Source: JBIYSM02 sp044759095 (GTDB taxonomy: Bacteria; Bacillota; Bacilli; Brevibacillales; Brevibacillaceae). From it: a stretch of 64,000 nt of DNA. The translations under genes were made by a program, and so were the position numbers. The stretch is taken from the NCBI RefSeq assembly GCF_044759095.2, contig NZ_JBIYSM020000010.1, positions 1 through 64,000 of the forward strand, given 5' to 3'. Each line of letters begins with the position of its first letter. Positions within the stretch are counted from its first letter, which is position 1. This document shows, in pieces, positions 42,949-50,438 of the stretch. The notes below the pieces were generated by a model. The model had not been told where the DNA came from, did no database searches, and saw only the letters and a list, made by a program, of their open reading frames with translations.

Positions 42949-43254
42949 ATGGAACAGTCGGTAGGCATTGAAGTGACCGTGGTTCGCGGTGGGAAGCGGG
43001 AGCAGGTGACCTTGCGCCACGGTGAAAACTTGCTGATGGCCTTGGTGCAGGCAGGGCTGCCGATCGAGTTTTTTTGCACCACAGGGAAATGTGCGACCTG
43101 CCGCTTGCAGATGACGATACCCGATGGTTCAGCCGCACCCGCGAGCGAGACGGAGCGCTACCGGTTGGGAGAAACGGCAATCGGTGATGGCTTCAGGTTA
43201 AGCTGTCAGGTGTACGTGACCGGACCACTCACGGTTTATTTGCCGGAAAGTTGA
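42949..43254 (+). CDS. 2Fe-2S ferredoxin-type protein
   Basis: 101 residues with a plant-type ferredoxin fold: ENLLMALVQAGLPIEFFCTTGKCATCRLQM gives C-x4-C-x2-C, and the fourth ligand is in RLSCQVYV. An electron carrier with unknown partner. GGGAGG lies before the ATG; it is likely in one unit with mutS2 and the DUF350 gene. Confidence 0.9.
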   Translation: MEQSVGIEVTVVRGGKREQVTLRHGENLLMALVQAGLPIEFFCTTGKCATCRLQMTIPDGSAAPASETERYRLGETAIGDGFRLSCQVYVTGPLTVYLPES

Positions 43255-43288
43255 TGCCAAAGAGATGTATGGCAAGTGAATCCATCGT

Positions 43289-43317
43289 TGAAGCTTTGGG
43301 GATTGGGGAGTATAATT
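43289..43317 (+). promoter_or_regulatory. SigA-type promoter before the micropeptide/dehydrogenase
   Basis: TTGAAG (43289-43294), 17 bases, TATAAT (43312-43317), in the gap after the ferredoxin gene. Confidence 0.75.
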
Positions 43318-43362
43318 AGGCTTTGGCAGACCGTTGCCGATTTTACCTGAGGAGGCAGTTCC

Positions 43363-43440
43363 TTGGAGACACTGTACAAGGTCCTCATCGTTTTCTGCGT
43401 ATTGTTTATCGCAGCAGGGATCATCTACCTGACGTATTAA
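43363..43440 (+). CDS. 25-residue single-span membrane micropeptide
   Basis: TTG start at 43363 with AGGAGG 7 bases upstream, preceded by a good promoter (43289-43317). The frame encodes METLYKVLIVFC followed by VLFIAAGIIYLTY and a TAA stop: one hydrophobic helix flanked by a short charged head. The stop lies 24 bases before the ATG of the nucleotide-sugar dehydrogenase gene, so both probably share a transcript. No family is recognised. The exact fit of promoter, ribosome site and membrane helix argues for a real small protein. Confidence 0.65.
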   Translation: METLYKVLIVFCVLFIAAGIIYLTY

Positions 43441-43464
43441 AGAGAAAGTGAAAGAGGAGATAAT

Positions 43465-44763
43465 ATGACTCAGCCTATACGCGTAGCTGTTGTGGGATTG
43501 GGGTTTGTGGGATTGCCGTTGGCGCTGACGTACGCCATGAAAGGAGCCAAGGTAGTCGGAGTGGACGCATTGCCTCGCGTCGTGGAAGAGATTAACGCGG
43601 GACACTCCCACCACCTGGAGTCTTATAAAGGAAAAACGCTCCCCGAGATTTTGCGGGAGCAAATCGCAGCCGGCCGTTTCCATGCAACGACCTCCTATGA
43701 GGAGGCCGCGAATGTGGTCGACAACTGGATCGTAACCGTCGGATTGCCCGTCCATAACGGCGATCCGGATCTGCGGCCGCTGAAAAACTGCGCGCAGACC
43801 CTGGGGCGCGTGCTGAAAAAAGGGGACACCGTCATGATCCGCAGTACGGTTGTTCCGGGGACCACTCAGGAAGTGATCCAGCCCATTCTGGAAGAAACAA
43901 GCGGTCTGGTCGCAGGTCAGGACTTCTATCTGACCTACTGCTCCGAGCGCATTGCCGAAGGCCGCGCTTTTGAAGAGTTCATTCACATGCCGCTGGTGTT
44001 GGGCGGAATCAATCCCGAGAGCGCAGCCAAAGGGAAAGAACTGCTATCCTTTATCAGCGAGACCGAGATCACCGTCTCGGACATCCGTGTGATCGAAACG
44101 GCGAAAGTGATTGAAAACATCCAGCGCGACGTGAACATCGCGATGGTCCAGGAGTTCGCCCGCTTCGCCGAGGCGTTTGGAATCGACACGTTTGAACTGA
44201 TCAAAGTGGCCAATACCCATACGCGGGTGAACCTGCTTACGCCGGGGCCGGGTGTCGGCGGCTTCTGCCTGCCGAACGCCCTGTACTACCTGCAGCCGAA
44301 AGCAAACGAACTGGGTGTCTCGCTTCAACTGCTGCAGATGGCCCGCCGGATTAATGACAACGTCCCGGCTGTGCTCATCAGCATGCTGGAAGCGGCCCTC
44401 AAAGAGAACGGCAAAAGCCTGGCAGGCAGCCGCGTCGCTGTTCTCGGACTGGCGATGAAGGACTTCTCCAACGATGACCGCGTCAGCCCTGTACACGACC
44501 TGATTAAGCTTCTTCATTCGAAAGGCGTGGAGGTGCGTTCGTACGACCCGGCTGTGCCGAGCGAGTACGACCATAAGGCAGATACGCTGGAAGAAGCGGT
44601 TCGCGGAGCCGATGCGCTCTTCCTCACCGCCGTGCAGCAGGAATTTGCCGATACGGATTGGCTGGAAGTTGCCGCTCTGATGGGCAAATCGCCGATCCTG
44701 TTCGATACAAAAAACCGCATTCCGCGCGATGTGGATGCGAAAGTGAAAGTGATACGCGTATAA
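43465..44763 (+). CDS. UDP/GDP-sugar dehydrogenase family protein (WecC/Ugd-like)
   Basis: 432 residues. N-terminal NAD domain VAVVGLGFVGLPLALTYAMKGAKVVGVD; middle region RSTVVPGTTQEVIQP and YCSERIAEGRAFEEF; central dimer helix KVIENIQRDVNIAMVQEFARFAE; catalytic Cys in GPGVGGFCLPNALYYL; C-terminal domain VAVLGLAMKDFSNDDRVSP. It oxidises a nucleotide-activated sugar to a uronate; the substrate is undefined. The usual GGxCxPxDP reads GGFCLPNAL, so specificity may differ from UDP-glucose dehydrogenase. It sits at the left border of the glycosyltransferase island and has the higher-GC style of the core genome. A second, divergent paralogue is at 56545. Confidence 0.88.
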   Translation: MTQPIRVAVVGLGFVGLPLALTYAMKGAKVVGVDALPRVVEEINAGHSHHLESYKGKTLPEILREQIAAGRFHATTSYEEAANVVDNWIVTVGLPVHNGDPDLRPLKNCAQTLGRVLKKGDTVMIRSTVVPGTTQEVIQPILEETSGLVAGQDFYLTYCSERIAEGRAFEEFIHMPLVLGGINPESAAKGKELLSFISETEITVSDIRVIETAKVIENIQRDVNIAMVQEFARFAEAFGIDTFELIKVANTHTRVNLLTPGPGVGGFCLPNALYYLQPKANELGVSLQLLQMARRINDNVPAVLISMLEAALKENGKSLAGSRVAVLGLAMKDFSNDDRVSPVHDLIKLLHSKGVEVRSYDPAVPSEYDHKADTLEEAVRGADALFLTAVQQEFADTDWLEVAALMGKSPILFDTKNRIPRDVDAKVKVIRV

Positions 44764-44767
44764 CCAA

Positions 44768-44806
44768 ACGACAAAAGGCACCTGTAGGGTGCCTTTTGTT
44801 GTCGGG
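44768..44806 (+). terminator. Terminator of the dehydrogenase gene
   Basis: ACGACAAAAGGCACC-TGTA-GGGTGCCTTTTGTTGTCG: a near-perfect 15-bp stem. Confidence 0.85.
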
Positions 44807-44828
44807 AAGCCACTGCTGTTGAAGCATT

Positions 44829-45683
44829 TTATTCTGCGATCGAGGTATTCAAAAGACTGGCAGATGAATCCCGAGTTGACCGGACAGAAGCTGAAACATC
44901 CTGGCGTGGGAATGAACTCTGAGTAATCAAACGGCGGGCAGGATCGTGTAACGTCCGTCTTATGGGATGAGCGAAATAAACATACGGATCCTTCTTTGCA
45001 CGTCTGGCTTCTGGTAGGGTCAATGGTCTGCTCAAACGGACGTATCTTCTGCTGCGATGCGGATAGGTGCGCATTCTGCCTTTTCTTCGAGCAGCCAGTG
45101 TCACATAAAGGATTTCTTCCAGGGCAAATACCTTCGTTGATTTCAACAGTCGCTCCAATCTAATCCGGTTCAGATTGCGCAGCATTTTTCGAACAATACC
45201 CTGGCGGTACACCTGCATGGCGTTCAGTGTACCGTAAAAATAGCTCGAGCGGAAAAAAGGTTTCCAGGATTTCCACTCTTTCCACATGCTTCGGCCAGGA
45301 AGCCAGTGTCGGGATGCTAGAGGTGTGCGATACGCTTTCAGGCGAAATCCCATACAGTCGTATCCGTTCATTACCTGATCGAGAAACTGCTCATATCCGG
45401 GCTTGACAAACATTAGATCGGAATCGAGATTTACCAAATAATCATAATGGATTCCTCTGGCTTCCAACCAACGCATGATATCATAAAAGAAACGCCCCAA
45501 CCGTCCATATCGCAACGGACGGCTGTACGGACAAATTGGAATCCCTAATGTTTTGCCAAAATGTTTGTTTCTTCCACCGTTATATAGCACAACTATACAG
45601 TTGGGGTTACATTTCTTAATATTTGCGATTTGATTGGCGAGAATCTTTTCATTCTGGTGGGCGAGAATCGCAAAGCAAATCAT
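44829..45683 (-). CDS. Glycosyltransferase-like protein (GT14/core-2-type N-terminus) with Arg-rich end
   Basis: 284 residues. The N-terminus (FAILAHQNEKILANQIANIKKCNP) and the DxD-type YDYLVNLDSDLMFVKPGYEQFL (about residue 90) suggest a GT-A glycosyltransferase near core-2/I-branching enzymes. The last 80 residues are Arg/Ser-rich (RRKGRMRTYPHRSRRYVRLSR, then a Ser-rich end). AAGGGGAG lies 7 bases before the ATG. Acceptor and donor are unknown. It is the first gene of the island and is read in the same direction as the GT4 gene upstream. Confidence 0.7.
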   Translation of the reverse strand: MICFAILAHQNEKILANQIANIKKCNPNCIVVLYNGGRNKHFGKTLGIPICPYSRPLRYGRLGRFFYDIMRWLEARGIHYDYLVNLDSDLMFVKPGYEQFLDQVMNGYDCMGFRLKAYRTPLASRHWLPGRSMWKEWKSWKPFFRSSYFYGTLNAMQVYRQGIVRKMLRNLNRIRLERLLKSTKVFALEEILYVTLAARRKGRMRTYPHRSRRYVRLSRPLTLPEARRAKKDPYVYFAHPIRRTLHDPARRLITQSSFPRQDVSASVRSTRDSSASLLNTSIAE

Positions 45684-45704
45684 TGGATTACTCCCCTTCT
45701 GTGC

Positions 45705-45926
45705 TTAATGATGTCTTTTTTCGATGAATGTTTGAAATTCATGATCAGGTATGGAGTAGTGGGGAGGCAATTGTTTGCGGATGGTGTTCCAAATATTCGG
45801 ATTAACGGGGAGAGTAAAGGTTTGCAAAAGTGCTCTTTTTTTCCGGTTTACTCTACTCGTCTGTACCTTGTGGTTTCGGGCGGTAATAGGAATTCCCCCT
45901 TTCGTTTGTAACGTTGTGATAGACAT
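45705..45926 (-). CDS. Small basic protein with HYSIPD motif (paralogue A)
   Basis: The frame is 73 residues long if read from the ATG at 45926, but that would overlap the preceding GT4 gene by 74 bases. The informative part is the C-terminal 40 residues: NIWNTIRKQLPPHYSIPDHEF and a short helix. It aligns with the 90-residue protein at 53942-54214 (KILDTIRKRLPRHYSIPDSVF). No known family is recognised. Start uncertain: a TTG near 45824 is possible, but no strong ribosome site is seen. The shared motif is the evidence that this is coding. Confidence 0.5.
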   Translation of the reverse strand: MSITTLQTKGGIPITARNHKVQTSRVNRKKRALLQTFTLPVNPNIWNTIRKQLPPHYSIPDHEFQTFIEKRHH

Positions 45927-47058
45927 CTTCCAGGCGTTTCACCATATTTTCCACAGACCATTGTTCGATCGCCGTTTTCTGGCCGTTTTCAGCCAAAGAA
46001 GCGCGTAGGGATGTATTTTGCAAAAGTTGTTTTAGATTCTCATACATTGCATTGCTCTGTGCGACAGGTGAAAGAAGACCAGTAATGCCGTGCTTCACCA
46101 TTTCGGGAATTCCACCTGCAGAGGATACAACTACCGGCTTACCCGCCACCTGAGCTTCGATTACGGCATAGGGGAAAATGTCTTTTACACTGGCCAGAAC
46201 AAATATATCTGCACGCTGCAGCAATTGCGGGACGTCCTTCCGTGATCCCAAAAAACGGACATGATGATACAAGCGAAGCTTTTTGCATTGTTGCTTCAAC
46301 TTGTATCGTAATGGTCCATCGCCCACCAACCAGCATTCCCAATCGGATCGTACGCGCTTTAATTTCGCGAGTGCGTCCAGCAAATACTTGTGTCCTTTTT
46401 CACTGGACAGCCTTGCTGTGCAGATGAGTATTTTTTTTTCTCCCGGGGATTTTGTTACGGGTGCCGTGGTATCCAATCTGAACCGGGATACATCGATTCC
46501 GTTAGGGATCACTGTGATATGATCGGCCGGAACACGATGGTTACTGACAAGCTTGTTCTTTAACCACTGCGAAGGTGCGATTGTGAGGTTGCTGGATTTG
46601 GCACCGCATGATTTAAGCAGATTGATATACGGAATCCGCTCACTCCAATAACTGTGTAACGTTACGACCAACGGAACATGGGCGGGTTTTACTCTCCAGA
46701 GTGCTCTTCCGCTAATATTGTCCTGAGCGTGAATCACGTCGTATTTTTCCAATCCAAAGTAAGCTGCCGCCATCTCGTACGAATATCTTTCCAGTTCGTA
46801 CTTCCTGATTATGCGATGAACCTTCAACCTTTTTTTCGCATACAGTGACATCAATTTGCGCCTGATTGGGTTTCGAACCTTTGCCTTGATCAGGTACCGT
46901 CCGTTCGTCGGCATGTAATACTGACGCCATCCGGGTTTGTGGACGAGGATGTCTACCTCATGTCCCAGCCGCTTCAATTCCTGGTAAAGAATTTTCATAT
47001 ACGTCGCCACGCCTCCAATGTACGGCATACTGGTATATCCGGCCAGCAAGATTCTCAT
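45853..47058 (-). CDS. GT4 glycosyltransferase (paralogue A)
   Basis: About 401 residues with a GT-B fold: MRILLAGYTSMPYIGGVATYMKILYQELKRLGHEVDILV, IPNGIDVSRF, ARLSSEKGHKYLLDALAKL, VRFLGSRKDVPQLL, and the ExxE donor motif YAVIEAQVAGKPVVVSSAGGIPEMV. Retaining sugar transferase, donor unknown. The start at 47058 is taken from its paralogue at 51627-52862, which has the same first residues; an ATG at 47100 would overlap the -10 region. It has a SigK-like promoter upstream. Confidence 0.88.
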   Translation of the reverse strand: MRILLAGYTSMPYIGGVATYMKILYQELKRLGHEVDILVHKPGWRQYYMPTNGRYLIKAKVRNPIRRKLMSLYAKKRLKVHRIIRKYELERYSYEMAAAYFGLEKYDVIHAQDNISGRALWRVKPAHVPLVVTLHSYWSERIPYINLLKSCGAKSSNLTIAPSQWLKNKLVSNHRVPADHITVIPNGIDVSRFRLDTTAPVTKSPGEKKILICTARLSSEKGHKYLLDALAKLKRVRSDWECWLVGDGPLRYKLKQQCKKLRLYHHVRFLGSRKDVPQLLQRADIFVLASVKDIFPYAVIEAQVAGKPVVVSSAGGIPEMVKHGITGLLSPVAQSNAMYENLKQLLQNTSLRASLAENGQKTAIEQWSVENMVKRLEDVYHNVTNERGNSYYRPKPQGTDE

Positions 47059-47106
47059 CTCTTGTCCATTCCCTTCTAAATGAACAAAGTCTGTAAGCAT
47101 TACTTT

Positions 47107-47133
47107 ATATCTATGTTTCAGCCATGTAAGCGT
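47107..47133 (-). promoter_or_regulatory. Candidate SigK-like promoter for GT4-A
   Basis: On the minus strand: GTCCATAC (its AC at 47133-47132), 16 bases, CATAGATAT (47115-47107). Same layout as 52933-52907 and 54277-54251. Confidence 0.6.
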
Positions 47134-47264
47134 ATGGACAGTTGTACGAATAAATTGAAAAAATAGGCTTGTAAAGAATATCGCTTCTTACAGTTCATGA
47201 AAAAATTTACCGAATTTGGTAGTAACAGATATGGGTTGGACCAAAAAAGGCATTTGATGTGAAG

Positions 47265-47291
47265 CATTAGGAAGTACTCGTACATACCCTA
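47265..47291 (+). promoter_or_regulatory. Candidate SigK-like promoter for the FkbM-type gene
   Basis: -10 CATACCCTA (47283-47291) matches CATANNNTA exactly; the -35 is only GCA at 47264-47266. It ends 31 bases before the ATG. Confidence 0.45.
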
Positions 47292-47321
47292 AATGGAAGC
47301 ATCTAAGAAAAGGGTGATTTT

Positions 47322-48119
47322 ATGAACAAGAGCAGCGAGGATTGGAAGAAATGTGAGTCAATGCTGAGGATGTTGGTGAAGGTGCAACATTTCTCGGAAA
47401 ATCATGAAAAAAATTTGGTTAATTCTGCTAGGAAGGGAGAAGTTGTGACTATTTACAGCAAGCTTGGTCCCATCATTCTTTCATCCATGGACTTAATCAC
47501 CGATTTGAAAGTTGCGTTAGACATTTTTCAAAGCAACGATTACCTTACGAATTTTGTTGATGCATGCGTCGTTGACATTGGTGCTCACAAAGGTTATTTC
47601 GGAATGTATGCTTTTCTCAATGGCGCATCGTCTGTTGTTTCATATGAACCTGAGAATGAAAATTACAAAGTTTTATCGCAGGTCAATCAGCATTTTTTAC
47701 AGAACGAGACACGAATCTGGAAAATATTCAATAAAGGCGTCATTGACCAGGAGAAGAAACAATCTTTCTATGTTTACGATCAATCGTGGTCCCACTCTAT
47801 ATTGAAGAGACAGGACAAAACACTTGTTTCAAAAATAAAGGTGCAGATGACATCCATGGAAAACGTCATAAATGAAATCATTTCTTTGAATCGACAGGAA
47901 AAAAAACGAGTCATCGTCAAAATTGATGCAGAGGGCAGTGAATGTCAAATCGTTTTCAATACCCCGAGCTGCTGTTGGGAACATATTGATGAGTTATTTA
48001 TCGAATACCATCGATATGCCCTTTGCACGAGAGATGCGTTAGCCGAACAAGTCATGCAGCTGGGATTTCAATTGCACAATATCAATCACAACTTGTTTCA
48101 TTTTATACGCGTTTCCTAA
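47322..48119 (+). CDS. FkbM-family SAM methyltransferase
   Basis: 265 residues. SAM-binding motif CVVDIGAHKGYFGMYAFLNGASSVVSYEPE near residue 83 and the FkbM-type VIVKIDAEGSECQIVF near 200. Members often O-methylate sugars in surface glycans. An AAGGGTG site precedes the ATG. Its base composition is clearly AT-richer than the first 44 kb. It probably modifies the product of the surrounding glycosyltransferases (inference). Confidence 0.85.
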   Translation: MNKSSEDWKKCESMLRMLVKVQHFSENHEKNLVNSARKGEVVTIYSKLGPIILSSMDLITDLKVALDIFQSNDYLTNFVDACVVDIGAHKGYFGMYAFLNGASSVVSYEPENENYKVLSQVNQHFLQNETRIWKIFNKGVIDQEKKQSFYVYDQSWSHSILKRQDKTLVSKIKVQMTSMENVINEIISLNRQEKKRVIVKIDAEGSECQIVFNTPSCCWEHIDELFIEYHRYALCTRDALAEQVMQLGFQLHNINHNLFHFIRVS

Positions 48120-48327
48120 ATTGAAAATGGAAACCCCATTCGCTGTTCTTCTCATGCGCAACAGTCAGGCTGGCGAACCCGTTATTTGGCAGGTTCGTGA
48201 CGGAGTCTGAACCTATGCTCGTGTTCGTTTTGTCAAAGACGGTGAGGGTGATGTCTCGTGCCGCGCCTGACCTGTTAAATAATATGTTTGTCTGGTTTTG
48301 CGTACAGACAGGCAAAGGAAACATTTC
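48103..48327 (-). CDS. Possible small beta-rich protein (orphan or remnant)
   Basis: A minus-strand frame of 74 residues from ATG 48327 reads VCTQNQTNILFNRSGAARDI, then TLTVFDKTNTSIGSDSV, a turn NLPNNG and two more strand-like stretches. This alternating pattern looks like real protein and resembles small beta-sandwich proteins seen near spore glycosylation genes in related bacteria (impression, not a search). It overlaps the FkbM gene end by 17 bases. No ribosome site is visible, so it may be a 5'-truncated remnant. Confidence 0.4.
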   Translation of the reverse strand, partial: EMFPLPVCTQNQTNILFNRSGAARDITLTVFDKTNTSIGSDSVTNLPNNGFASLTVAHEKNSEWGFHFQFRKRV

Positions 48328-48335
48328 ATAAAATG
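48308..48335 (+). promoter_or_regulatory. Candidate SigK-like promoter for CgeB-like A
   Basis: AC (48308-48309), 17 bases, CATAAAATG (48327-48335). The same TTTCATAAAATG -10 region occurs before the genes at 54421 and 56545. Confidence 0.6.
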
Positions 48336-48364
48336 GGGAAAAAGGGAGGAGGCAAGCGATTAAG

Positions 48365-49423
48365 TTGAAGCTCTTGATCATAACCGGAGATAAGTCCAAA
48401 CGGTTAAACCCTCACATTCACTATTTATTTGATGAATTGGCTCACATTACGGACCTGACATTGTGGTATGAACCCGGAAATATCCACGACATCCTGAAAA
48501 AAATTCCTGAGAATCCTGATTTTATTCTCATCAATGAACATGGGGAAAAAAACTGTCCGAAGATAACAGGACTTTCCACCCTCACGATACCGTACGGCGT
48601 ATATGTGCATGACGTGCATTACAACATCAAGCAAAGAAGAATAGAGATGGTTAAAGACAAGGTTCAGTATATATTTTCAATATACAGGGATCCATTTTAC
48701 AGATGGTACCCAGCATTCAAACAGAAGATGAAATGGCTACCCCACCATGTAAACCCCAAGCTATACAGGGATTATGGATTAAAGAAGGAAATAGATTTCC
48801 TGTTAATGGGTGCTGTTAATCAGCAGATGTATCCGTTGAGATGCAAAATCCTCAAGACCATGAAAAAGAAGCCTACCTTTGTATATCACCCTCACCCCGG
48901 TTATCGAGACTATGAAGAGCATGAAAAGAACCGTTATTTTATTGGAGAAAAGTATGCAAGAGAAATCAATCGAGCAAAGATGTTTTTTACCTGTGACTTG
49001 TCCTATAAGTATCCGGTAAAAAAATATTACGAAGTACTTGCAAGCAATACCCTTTTGTTGGCACCTGCATCACAAGAGCTAAAGGATTTGGGGTTTATCC
49101 CCGGGGTACACTTTGTGGCCATCAATGAACATGATTTTGAGCAAAAGGCAGAGTACTATCTGAGACACGAAGAAGAGCGACGAAACATCGCGGAGCAGGG
49201 TTACCGGATGGTACATGAAAAGCATACAACGGCAATACGCGCCCGGCAGTTGGTAGAGATGATTCAGGATTTACTGGTAAATCATAAACCTACCGAAGCG
49301 CAATCATCGAATGTAAATAGACGGAGAGCAAATAGCGAAAACATACACGCTGTAGGAAGGAAGAGAAAGAATCTACGCGCAAAGAGAGCAACTGTAAATT
49401 CTAGGAAACGAAGATACAAATAG
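48365..49423 (+). CDS. CgeB-like glycosyltransferase A with basic tail
   Basis: About 352 residues. CgeB/Glyco_trans_1_2-type C-terminal half: KYYEVLASNTLLLAPASQELKDLGF, then AEYYLRHEEERRNIAEQGYRMVHEKHTTAIRARQLV. The N-terminus (LLIITGDKSK) and FILINEHGEKNCPKITGLSTL match two paralogues at 54421 and 60891. The last 45 residues are Lys/Arg-rich. B. subtilis CgeB is a sporulation protein linked to spore-surface maturation. Two starts compete: TTG 48365, 12 bases after GGAGGAGG, or ATT 48359, 6 bases after it, which matches the paralogues' first residues better. Confidence 0.88.
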   Translation: MKLLIITGDKSKRLNPHIHYLFDELAHITDLTLWYEPGNIHDILKKIPENPDFILINEHGEKNCPKITGLSTLTIPYGVYVHDVHYNIKQRRIEMVKDKVQYIFSIYRDPFYRWYPAFKQKMKWLPHHVNPKLYRDYGLKKEIDFLLMGAVNQQMYPLRCKILKTMKKKPTFVYHPHPGYRDYEEHEKNRYFIGEKYAREINRAKMFFTCDLSYKYPVKKYYEVLASNTLLLAPASQELKDLGFIPGVHFVAINEHDFEQKAEYYLRHEEERRNIAEQGYRMVHEKHTTAIRARQLVEMIQDLLVNHKPTEAQSSNVNRRRANSENIHAVGRKRKNLRAKRATVNSRKRRYK

Positions 49424-49440
49424 GGGTTCACCACAAACCC

Positions 49441-49478
49441 AAAATGGGTATCAGCCGCAAACTGATACCCATTTTTTC
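49441..49478. terminator. Bidirectional terminator between CgeB-like A and GT-D-fold A
   Basis: AAAATGGGTATCAG-CCGCAAA-CTGATACCCATTTTTT: a 14-bp stem serving the two convergent genes. Confidence 0.88.
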
Positions 49479-49492
49479 CTGACAAGTTGATT

Positions 49493-50398
49493 TTACATTT
49501 TCATCAATGTATTGATTCCGATACGATTCGTTAACCAAGGACTCTCGCTAACCTTTCCGGTAGACAAGCTCCATAAGCCCAACCCCAAATCAAAGGCGAC
49601 TTTTCCGTAAGTCTCAGCTATATAGGGAGCGAGAATCACCGCATTAATCCCTGCCGCAAGCAAACAAAGATCGAATTCATAATGAGCAATTTCCTGCTTC
49701 ACGCGAGGAATCTCATCATATCCATAGATGCTAATGGTTCCAACAACTTCAAATCCCAGTCTGTTTTTTAAATTCAGATCCAGGGCATTCTTTACTTCAT
49801 CGGCAATCGAACTGATTAATAAGATTTTCCGCCCGCGCAGCATTTCTTCAAATTTTTCTTTTTGAGAATACATGATGACTCTTCTCAAGTAAGCCTCGTA
49901 AGTATATTTCAGCTTTATGTCATAAACCTCAAATACTTTTTCTGCCAAAACACCATCAGGTAACACGGTAATGTACCCCACAATATCAGCTTTTCGTACA
50001 GCCTCTACTGCTTCATCCCGAGCCTTTACATTTGGGAACCGAATACCTCGGTGTTCGAAACCTGTAGTTGTGATTCCCTTATTGGCGACTTTCGCTTCCC
50101 CGTGATTCATAAAATACTTTTTAGGGAAGATCTTGTATTGGGCCATGACAAATGATTCTGTATGACCCACACTCACAACAGACAATGGCTTTTTTTCTTC
50201 AAGTGCCGTTATGATTTTGTTCATCAATTCTCCGCTTGATAACCGGATAGCACTAGGTTTTATCGCGATCCATTTAGACCGTGACATTTTACCTGTTTGA
50301 GGTCTCTTTGTAGAAAGATGTAAACTTGGCCTTCTTTTTTTGAGGGTTTTCTTTCTTCTCATGGATGTTTTCTTTTTCTTCGGCGTCTTTATTTTCAA
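49493..50398 (-). CDS. GT-D-fold glycosyltransferase A with basic N-terminus
   Basis: About 301 residues. The first 50 are very Lys/Arg-rich. The rest matches GT-D-fold (DUF1792-related) domains: PLSVVSVGHTESFVMAQY, then FEEMLRGRKILLISSIADEVK and the typical YEFDLCLLAAGINAVILAPYIAETYGKVAFDLG. GT-D enzymes extend glycans on serine-rich surface proteins in streptococci; the donor here is unknown. TTG 50398 is preferred as start because AAAGGGG lies 8 bases upstream and the paralogue at 55484 begins alike. It probably forms one unit with the GT2 gene ending 41 bases upstream. Confidence 0.82.
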   Translation of the reverse strand: MKIKTPKKKKTSMRRKKTLKKRRPSLHLSTKRPQTGKMSRSKWIAIKPSAIRLSSGELMNKIITALEEKKPLSVVSVGHTESFVMAQYKIFPKKYFMNHGEAKVANKGITTTGFEHRGIRFPNVKARDEAVEAVRKADIVGYITVLPDGVLAEKVFEVYDIKLKYTYEAYLRRVIMYSQKEKFEEMLRGRKILLISSIADEVKNALDLNLKNRLGFEVVGTISIYGYDEIPRVKQEIAHYEFDLCLLAAGINAVILAPYIAETYGKVAFDLGLGLWSLSTGKVSESPWLTNRIGINTLMKM

Positions 50399-50438
50399 TA
50401 GGAAAACCCCTTTCTTCAATATTAATGCTTAAAGTCGA

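Noticed and set aside
47059..47100. Start of GT4-A at ATG 47100
   Set aside because: It would lie before the likely transcription start, and the close paralogue begins at MRILLAGY, matching 47058.
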